Shown here in pieces: positions 55,939-64,000 of a stretch of DNA of 64,000 nucleotides (position 1 is the first letter of the stretch; every line of letters begins with the position of its first letter). The position numbers and the translations under genes are program-made. Where the stretch lies: contig NC_133906.1 in the NCBI RefSeq assembly GCF_964199755.1, forward strand, positions 16,837,378 to 16,901,377. Direction: 5' to 3'. This DNA is from Larus michahellis. Lineage: Eukaryota; Chordata; Aves; Charadriiformes; Laridae. The notes beneath the pieces were generated by a model that was not told the DNA's origin, ran no database searches, and saw only the letters and a list, made by a program, of their open reading frames with translations.

Positions 55939-58900
55939 CTGCAAAACAGAATTTACAGATTCAATTTCTGTTGACAGTGACTTAAGTGTCAGACCCCAAA
56001 ACCCAAAGCTCAGTCCTCACAACGACAAAAGGTTTAGCAGCACCATTAATTACCATGCAAACCCCATACTGCATATGCACCAAAACAAATAGGCAGGCAA
56101 TGTAATCCATGTGTCAGCACAACGCAGAATTAAATACACCCCAGGGTAAAAAAAAAAAAAAAATAAAAAAAAATCTACGCTTTCCTGTAAACAAAAAAAG
56201 TAGATGTTGGAACCACAGTTAATTAACTTTATAAGGTAGCATTTTTATTTTTTTTTGCAATCAGACATATATATGGAAAGCATGATGTGGAAATGTATTT
56301 TTTGGTAATATGCGCTTTTCAGTTTGGAGGCAGTGATGTAATTTTTTTTTTCCTGGATGATATCCTAATTGTGTTAAATTTGATCCTGCAGTACTTAGTT
56401 TCTTTATAAAATCTTGAGTTGCCGAACTGATTGAAATAGGATGAGTTGTGGACTATGCAAAGGGAGTGAAAATGTTTGTCTTTTTCTGATGGAGATACAA
56501 GAAACACAGAAATCAGAAAGGCAGAAGAGCTTACTTACCAGGAGGAAAACACTGAAAAAGGAAGGAGCCCCTTAGAAGAGGAACAGACTATGTATGACCG
56601 ACTCTTTCAAGATACTTTAGAAGAAATAGCTGACTTCAGCTGCCTTTTCTGATGCTGGATTTTTTTTTTTTAAGGCTCTTGGATCTCTGATTGCATGAAT
56701 TCCTGCATGTAGAGCCACAGAGAGCACACGCGCACTGACCCTTCCCTCAGAGCCACCGCCAGAGTCACTAGGGGTGGGGAGCCACGAGGACGCGTGCGCA
56801 GCGGAGAGAACTGCTAGTGCAAATAGAGGTCAAAATGCATTTTTACATTTTTTTACTGTAAATGTCAGTCATCACATTTTTTGTATTCTGTATTGATTTT
56901 ATATGTAAAATAGCCTATGCCCAATAAAACAGACGCAGTGAAGTAAGGTTACCCTCTCCAGCTACTCATAGTGTAACAGGTCAAGTTATTTTCACATGCT
57001 TCCCTGTAACGTTAGTTAGAAAACATACACCATTTTCTGCTGACGCCAGTAAATATTTTGGTCCATAACTATCCATAAAAAAGAAAGTGCAACTTGTACA
57101 TTTGCCAGAGGTGTCTGGGGATGAAGGGTAAAGGGGACAAGGCGCAGAGCAGTTGTTTGACCTAGAAGGATCCTGACACCGACGGTCACGGGGTTCATTT
57201 CTGCCCTGGGCTTTTTCTCCTTCCCGTGCACCCAAAATACTTATTTTGGCCACTGTAAAACTCCACGCCTTTCTACTCTGTTTCACTTGAGTGATTCCAA
57301 AATGAATCATCAACTTAAAAAGAGCTTTGCAACCTGGGTGTAAGGCTTGTGCTCCTGGACTGAAAGCCATCACCAAGAACCCAGCAAACCTCCACCGTGC
57401 GGTGGGATGGAGAACAAGGACAACACTCCCAGCCAACGCGCAACTAACCTCACGCACACGAGCGAGAAGGCGTGCAAGTGCGTCGCTGACTAGTCACGCA
57501 GTAGTTACAGATTGGAGAAATCGCCTACTGCAGTTTACAATGCCTTCAACGCCAGATAGGTCTTGTGTTTTCTCTATAGTTAAGACAGGAGATACTTGGT
57601 AAATGGAACATCTCTGGGGAGTAAATATGAAGAGCTGAAGCGGGCCTGCTGCTAGTAATTGGTTTCTTTGACACATATGAAAGTAATTTAACTTTTTTGA
57701 AAGAGAGGGAGCTTACTGCCCTTTTGTTTCTCTGAAGACAACTGCAAATCATCTAACATGCAGCATTTTCTATGGTTAAAAAAAAATTGAAAATAAAACA
57801 ATGACTTCTTTTAGCTAGTCAGGCAGAGCCCTGTCGGGGAGCAGAGCATGAACCTTCCTGCATTAGGGCTGGACTTCAACCTGAGCTCTGCAGGCAGAGC
57901 TACGTCCTGACCCAGAAAGTGCTCTTCTCACCCCCAGAGTGGCGGTGACCCCCTCCAGCCACCGCTCCACAGAACGGGCTGGTCATTTTGGGAAAGCAGT
58001 TCAAAACCCAGCTGGAAATCAGACTCCCGGGGCTGCAGCAGCGCAGGCACCAGGGGAACCGAACTGAGCCATAGGTGCTGAGAGAAACCAGAACTAAGTT
58101 TTAGCATCTGTTATCATAGAATAATTTGGATTGGAAGGAACCTTAAAGGTTATCTAGTCCCACCCCCCTGCCCTGGGCAGGGACACCTCCCACCAGCCCA
58201 GGCTGCTCCAAGCCCTGTCCGACCTGGCCTTGAACCCCTCCAGGGATGGGGCAGCCACAGCTTCTCTGGGCAACCTGGGCCAGGGGCTCACCACCCTCAC
58301 AGCAAAGAATTTCTTCCTCAGATCTCATCTAAATCTTCCCTCTTCCAGTTTAAAACCATTCCCCCTCGTCCCATGGCTCCCCTCCCCGATCCAGAGTCCC
58401 TCCCCAGCTTTCCTGGAGCCCCTTTAGGGACTGGAAGGGGCTTTAAGGTCTCCCTGGAGCCTTCTCTTCTCCAGGCTGAACCCCCCCAACTCTCTCAGCC
58501 TGTCCTCACAGCAGAGGGGCTCCCGCCCTTGGATCATCTTTGTGGCCTCCTCCGGCCCCACTCCAACAGGTCCATGTCCTCCTTATGTTGGGGATCCCAG
58601 AGCTGGAGGCAGCACTGCAGGTGGGGGCTCACCAGAGCAGAATCAGAATCGTAAAGGGGCAATCATCTTCTACGTGATCTCCCACTGCTTACACTCACTT
58701 CCCCGAGTGCCGAAGTGAAACGCCTTGTTCCAGCTCTGCTGCCTTGTGTCCTTCCTCTCCCTGGAGGGATTTGCTCCTTGGGATGGGGCTTGGCCACAGC
58801 AGAAACACACACAAGCCATGCAAGAAAGCAAGCGAGCAGATACCGTACCAACGGGCAGGGCACGCTCACCCCCACCAGGGCTGGTACACCTGGGTCCCCT

Positions 58901-61900
58901 TTGCTGCCTGCCATGCTACGGTCTCCCTGTTCGAAAAAACAACTGCTTGAGAGTTGAGAATGATAAAGGACACAGGAGTTACTCAGACACCCGTGTTTCA
59001 GCAGAGGAGGAGGAGGAGGACGGGTCCAGAACTTTACACCTCCTTTTCTGATGACACGGCAAGTCAGAGTTGTTTTACGGCAGGGAATTCACAGACACGT
59101 AGAGTCTGTCATCTGGGAAAGATCTTCTATACACAAACCAGAGGTTCACGTTTGTAACAGTGCGGTGAAAAAGATGAGGGTTAAATCATCCAGCATGTTG
59201 AGGGAGGAAAGGTGATCCATCAGAAATGCAATAATTAATTCGGTTCACATTCAATCTCCAAGCAAAGTAAAGCATATTGACTGAAGGAGCTTTTTGCTGG
59301 TAGAGCGGAGCTGTACGGCAGCTCTGGTTGCCATTGCTGCGCTGGCGGGGTGAGGAAAATCACGCATTTAGGAAAGAAATGGGTCTTTTGGAGCACGCTG
59401 GAGGAGGTACCTGGCACTACTAGTTAGGTGCAGCTGAACTAGGGGCTAACAGCTACATTTAAGCAGTTTTAGTTCAGTAGTTGATAGGAATCATTCTTGC
59501 ATCGTGCACCCTCAAAACATTTTCAGGAAAGGATCTCTCTGGTTTTAGTCATACAAAAAATAGTAATGAAGAGGAGGTAAATTTTACCAGGCCAGATAAC
59601 TTCTTATAAACCAGTATAGATTCCCCCCACCTTTTTTTTTTTTTGTGGGCCTTACCAAAGGAAGGAGGGGCTCTGGAAGGGGACTTGGGAGATCCACCTT
59701 CCTCAGGCTCAAACACCAGGCGGTTTCCTGGAAAGCCTCTGTGTACCCGCTGCACGGTGGTGCCTGGGACGTGCCCGAGAGGGACAGATTGGAGCCAGGA
59801 GCTGCTGCCTCGGGTGGAGAAACATGGGGAGGTCTCTTCTCCCTCCCAGAGGCACTTCTTGTCATCCCGGGGAGCCCCAAACATTGCTGATCTTTGACAG
59901 CACTGAGATGCTATCAACTCCGACCCGCTTCCCCCACAGGAGAGCCGGAGCCGGGCTCATCCCTTGCTGGTTTTGCAGAGATGAAGGGATGGAGCTGACC
60001 TTGTTTTCAGATCATAGAATGTGTTGGGTTGTAAGGGACCTCTAAAGGCCATCTAGTCCAACCCCCCTGCAGTGAGCAGGGACATCTTCAACTAGATCAG
60101 GTTGCTCAGAGCCTCATCAAGCCTGGCCTGGAATGTCTCCAGGGATGGGGCCTCCACCACCTCTCCGGGCCACCTGGGCCAGTGTCTCACCACCCTCATT
60201 GTAAAGAACTTCTTCCTAATGCCTAGCCTAAACCTGCCCTGCTCTAGTTTAAAACCATTGCTCCTTGTCCTATTGTTAAGTGCCCTTGCCAACAGCCTCT
60301 CCCCAGCTTTCCTGTAGGCCCCCTTCAGGTACTGGAAGGCCGCTATAAGCTCTCCCTGGACCCTTCTCTTGTCCAGGCCGATCACCTCCCATCCGCTGTG
60401 TTGAGTTACTCCCCGATTCCAAACGTACTCAAAAGCCAGGCCGGCAGCTTCACCAGGGCATGCTATCTCCCGAGAAGAACATTACTGAAGCCCATTGTTC
60501 CCCACTACAATAAGAAGGTCTTTACACAAAGATTCTTTATTTTTACTGCTGTGGCTTGCTCCCATCTGGCCAGAAAGGAGCCCTTACAGCGAGCAGTGAA
60601 CTTCCAGCAGTTCAGATAAAACAAACCATTAAGAAAAGTGAGAAAACAATAACCATCTGCTTTGATTTACTGCGAAATAAAGAACTACCAAATCCTCCCT
60701 CCCTTTCCCTGGCTGCGAAGCCGCATCCCCTTTCAGTCCCGGCACCGGGCACTTAGAAAGAGTGAAATAAAAGACGTACCACGGGACAAGGCTGATCCAG
60801 TCCGGGGGGACCTGGTTCCCCCTTCTGCCCTTTGGCTCCTTTTCTCCCCGGTATTCCTCGCTCACCCTGTTGGCACAACAGGAAAAATATCAGGAACAGG
60901 AGGGGGAACCCCTCGGCTTTAACTCGCGTGGCACAGTGGAGCCCCCCACCTCGTCCAGAGCAGGGACGTTTGCATTAGTGAAACCTCAACCGAGTAATTA
61001 AATCACTGTGAAAAATCTCCAGTTAAAGCTGGGTGGAGATATTTTAATAGGTAATTTTATAACTGAATGAACTAAGCGACCGGTTTCTGCTAGAAACCAG
61101 GTTGGTATCTGACAGCAAGTGGGAGCACCAGCTTCCAGCCGCTGCCCCACGCTCAGCTGGGCTCCTGCCTCCGACTGGGCACCCCTTTATTTAAGGATCC
61201 CTGTAACAAAACCTTTGACTTGGATCCGTTTTCAAGGTCTATAAACCAAAACTAGCGATTCTTCACAACCCAGAGCTGTCAGCCTGCTCCATTTGCCCAC
61301 AATGGTTGCGCTGGGGGAGGCACAGGCTTGCAGAAAGCCCTTCCAAGTGGGTAGGAATTAACTGCCTGTCCTGCCCTACACTGGGACCACGCAAATATTT
61401 GTGCCGCAGAAGAAGCCTTACACCAGTGCCCTGAGAAATGCGGCCAGGCCGGAGAAGGAACCAGCACCCGGAGAAGCATCGCTGCCTGCCAAAAAGAGCG
61501 GCCAGTCCTGCCCCCACCAGCATCTCCACAGCCATAACGCACTCACCTTCTCGCCCCTTTCGCTTCTCTCTCCTTTCTCTCCTCTGAGACCTGGGAAACC
61601 CTATCATGACAATTTTTAAGGGGTGGGGAAAGAAAAAAAAGAGAGGTTTAAGTTTAGGGTGTGAATGTCCCGGCATCTCAAGTTCAACGTAAGCAACCTC
61701 CAGCGATCGACCCACCCTCCCGTGGTGAAGAATATGACATTTTCTTCCTGTTGACTTTGTCTGTCAGCAGTTTCTTGGGACAGCTAGTGCTTTACCTACC
61801 CCAGTAACATTACACCTATTATCAAGAGATTTTTGTTTCACTGAATCCAATGCAAATGTTCTCAATTGGAAAGGGAAACCCCCGCAGCATCTTTAGCTGA

Positions 61901-64000
61901 GCAGTTACTGCTGTGCAGTGGAAGTTGTCCAGCAACTGGCATGAATTAAGCCCTTTCCTACAGACAGCGTTCTGCCGGCACTGCGTTTAAGGGACAGTAG
62001 TCCATGCAGTGTTAGCTGCGTATCTTTCCAACAACCTCAAGCAATTTGATGGCGTGCCTGTTGTTCATGCTTCTACACATCACAATTAATGTTTTCCATA
62101 CTCACATCCAATCCTGGCTCTCCTGGCTTTCCCTGCAGTTATAAAAATAAAAATTAAGATGTGCCATGTTGAGTTTGCTGTTCCAGGCAAACTTACATCC
62201 AGTTGGTGAAATACAGGGTAGTGACAGCATGGCTTTGCCCAACAGCCCCCAGGACTCGAGGGAAGCTCGGGATAGTGCCGGTACACCTGGCTCTACTGGT
62301 GTGGCTGGACCCACTGTGGCAGGGATTTTATCAGCCCTTATTTTGGGATTACACCACAACATCACTGCTCCTTTCCCACACCGACAATTACCTTCTCTCC
62401 TTTGGTACCGGGTAAACCAATGAGCCCTGGAGCGCCGGGGAGACCCTTAAGGAATAAAAGAAACAAGGCGTTGGGATGGTTGCTGTAAGGCAGGGTTCTG
62501 TCAATGGCTGGAAGTGAGATACAGGAAAACAACTCACAGCGGGTCCAGGGTCGCCATGGTCCCCCTTCTCACCGCTGTCACCTTTTTCTCCCTTTGCACC
62601 ATCCAAGCCCTGCATAAAAGAAACGGCATCAACCAAGAAAACCTGGCAGCTCCGCCCGACAGCCAGCCCACGCATCCGCCGCCCCCTCCCACGTCTCTGG
62701 GATGCTTATACCCGCCCTGCCCTTAACGTTTTCCTCTCCGCTGGACCATATAAGAAAAGTGTTGAAAATAACAGCTTTAAGCCTCTGGGTTTGGAAACCC
62801 TGACTTGCATGTGCTGCCGGCCCTCAGGACTCCATGCTGGAGGAGGGGTTAAGATTGTAAATGTGTCTGGACGCAAAAAAAAGGCTTGTTTTCCAAAACG
62901 CCAACTGCTGAACAGCACAACCAAGGGATGTGTTGCCACAAACAGTGACAAAAAAAATCAGTTCTCAGAGCTGACAGGCCTTTGTGAGCCTGTAAATAAT
63001 GCACTGGCAGCCTGGAAACAGTGGGTGACATTTAATTTATTGACTTACTTTAGGTCCCTGGATTCCTGGAGGACCCTGCGGGAAAGACAATGGTGCTTTT
63101 GAAAAAACAGAATTTAAAAACAAACCCCAAGGTCTGCTTCCCAAACCATTTCTTCCTCAAATTATGGGCTGACAATGGCCAAATATTTCTTTTTCAAGAC
63201 AGGTGGCAGATCATTTGCTTCTGCCATGTCAGATCAGGGGGGAGACAAACTGAAAAGAACCGCTTTGTGTGACGTGCAATGATAAAGCTCTGCAACAGGA
63301 GCTCTGGGGGGCGAGAGCCCTGCAAGAGCTTTGCTGAAGCAAGTGACAGCAAGATCTGGAGGGCAGCCCCCTGCCACCACGCCCCCCCGAGCCCGGCAGG
63401 GCTGGGGACACTTCCTGGGTCATGAACGCCGCCTGGTTTTGAACGTGGTCTCTCAAGGTTCATCTTGCACATAGCAGAGGCATCCTGACCTTCCCAATGC
63501 CCTTGATGGCTCCTCAGCCTTTTTGAGCATCGTAGGTACCAGACACTTCAGACAGCTGCGTCAGAAACGCTCCGCGTGTTCCTCACCGCCCGCTTCCTCT
63601 CCCACCGCAACTGACGGCACAGACTTACTGACTCGGGCAAATTTGTGGGAATACAGACACCATCATGGAGGAAACAGCTTTTCCCATCCCACAGCGTTTT
63701 ACCTTTTCCCCGCCCCAAAGAGCAACTTGGATATTTGCAAAACGTGCCACAAACGCTGATATACTCTCCTAAATCAGGTGCTTCCATTCCTCCGAAGGCA
63801 GCACCCAATGCTGCAGATCTTCCCCAATTTTCTTCCCCCGTTTCACAGCAGTCCACGAGGATTAAACAGAGAAAACCACCCTCGTCCTTAACTAATCACA
63901 TGCGATAACAATCTGCAGCAATGCTCAATTCCACGAGCCGCTTTCCAGAGTCCTACCATGGGGCCGGGTAATCCGGGGGGTCCGGGCTCAGGTATGATCT
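55891..64000 (-). CDS. COL23A1: COL23A1, collagen type XXIII alpha 1 (3' part, continues past the window)
   Basis: A type II transmembrane collagen that can be shed from the cell surface. The window holds the C-terminal coding exons on the minus strand: 63957-64000 (partial), 63049-63075, 62538-62609, 62392-62445, 62106-62132, 61547-61600, 60780-60866 and 55891-55938. All complete exons start with a Gly codon and are multiples of nine bases, as in collagen genes, except the last two, which leave the triple helix. Recognition rests on [30 protein letters not shown] and the terminal [13 protein letters not shown], the C-terminal signature of this protein. The 4.8 kb last intron carries two CR1 copies. 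The N-terminal cytoplasmic, membrane and COL1/COL2 exons lie to the right. Confidence 0.94.
58113..58650 (-). repeat. CR1 LINE 3' end, about 0.54 kb
   Basis: Antisense CR1 in the last COL23A1 intron, starting 'tcatagaataatttggattg'. It carries the 'ccctgccctgggcagggaca' block and runs through 'ctccaggctgaa' and 'ctggaggcagcactgcaggt'. Moderately preserved and of the same subtype as the copy at 16.85 kb. Confidence 0.95.
60011..60386 (-). repeat. CR1 LINE 3' end, about 0.38 kb
   Basis: Antisense CR1 of another subtype, with 'gttgggttgtaagggacctc', 'ctgcagtgagcagggacatc' and 'tggaatgtctccagggatgg'. On its own sense strand a remnant of the ORF2 3' end is still open for 97 codons. Confidence 0.95.
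60780..60866 (-). CDS. COL23A1: COL23A1 penultimate exon
   Basis: 29 codons: [20 protein letters not shown] through PGLDQPCPV. It ends the helix and carries one of the C-terminal cysteines thought to link the chains. Acceptor CAACAG, donor GTG|GTACGT. Confidence 0.95.
61547..61600 (-). CDS. COL23A1: COL23A1 exon [15 protein letters not shown]...
   Basis: 18 codons, [18 protein letters not shown]. One triplet has Ser (AGC at 61562-61564) where Gly is expected. Acceptor GATAG, donor AAG|GTGAGT. Confidence 0.9.
62106..62132 (-). CDS. COL23A1: COL23A1 exon GKPGEPGLD
   Basis: Nine codons, three triplets. Acceptor CTGCAG, donor GAT|GTGAGT. Confidence 0.92.
62392..62445 (-). CDS. COL23A1: COL23A1 exon [12 protein letters not shown]...
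   Basis: 18 codons, [18 protein letters not shown]. Acceptor CCTTAAG is weak; donor GTAATT. Confidence 0.94.
62538..62609 (-). CDS. COL23A1: COL23A1 exon [12 protein letters not shown]...
   Basis: 24 codons, eight perfect triplets ending HGDPGPA, rich in Lys/Glu/Asp pairs that stabilise the helix. Borders ATGCAG and GTGAGT. Confidence 0.94.
63049..63075 (-). CDS. COL23A1: COL23A1 exon GPPGIQGPK
   Basis: Nine codons, three perfect Gly-X-Y triplets, bordered by CCGCAG and GTAAGT. Confidence 0.93.
63957..64000 (-). CDS. COL23A1: COL23A1 exon, cut by the window edge
   Basis: Ends with GPPGLPGPM before the donor ATG|GTAGGA. Upstream residues read IIPEP, which do not fit Gly-X-Y, so either the acceptor lies close to the edge or this is a helix interruption. 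The acceptor cannot be fixed here. Confidence 0.75.

Noticed and set aside
62286-62330. Collagen-like [12 protein letters not shown] on the plus strand inside COL23A1
   Set aside because: COL23A1 is on the minus strand, the run is only four triplets, it has no splice borders, and the minus-strand reading is not Gly-X-Y.
63486-63511. Possible extra COL23A1 exon coding GAIKGIGK
   Set aside because: The donor would be GTCAGG, the acceptor is poor and the triplets do not hold. Neighbouring exons already join cleanly.

Overview
The window is vertebrate nuclear DNA, almost certainly from a bird. Genes are split into short exons with consensus GT/AG borders, promoters lie in CpG islands, and the recognisable interspersed repeats are 3' ends of CR1 LINEs, the main avian retrotransposon. 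The CR1 copies are of the type common in neoavian genomes, but I cannot name the species. All coding models below were built by reading splice borders and phases directly from the sequence.

Layout. 1-8.2 kb: no gene I can support. 8.97-16.07 kb, minus strand: NME5 (radial-spoke nucleoside-diphosphate-kinase-like protein), with all five coding exons present. Its probable promoter is a CpG island at 17.2-17.8 kb carrying an RFX X-box-like motif. 17.8-26.0 kb: intergenic, AT-rich, with old repeats and homopolymers. 26.4-34.06 kb, plus strand: HNRNPAB, complete, with a TATA-containing CpG-island promoter, a 5'UTR intron, two RRM domains and an in-frame cassette exon in the Gly/Tyr-rich tail. 37.69-44.99 kb, minus strand: PHYKPL, complete in 12 coding exons (454 aa), tail to tail with HNRNPAB. 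45.3-55.9 kb: a long non-coding stretch with a 3'UTR-like block near 46.2-47.2 kb. 55.89 kb to the window end, minus strand: the 3' part of COL23A1, eight exons encoding the last Gly-X-Y repeats and the C-terminus; the rest lies beyond the right edge.

The order and strands HNRNPAB(+)-PHYKPL(-)-COL23A1(-) match human 5q35.3 as I know it. NME5, which lies at human 5q31.2, sits beside HNRNPAB here, so one synteny junction falls at about 17-26 kb. The four genes are not a functional pathway: NME5 is ciliary, HNRNPAB is an RNA-binding protein, PHYKPL is a PLP enzyme of hydroxylysine breakdown, and COL23A1 is a transmembrane collagen. PHYKPL acts on a product of collagen turnover and lies next to a collagen gene, but I treat that as coincidence.

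I found no clearly new biological system. The most useful observations are the X-box in the NME5 promoter, the alanine-rich N-terminus of HNRNPAB, the serine-for-glycine interruption and short C-terminal extension in COL23A1, the divergent last exon of PHYKPL, and some unexplained open frames and 3'UTR-like blocks.
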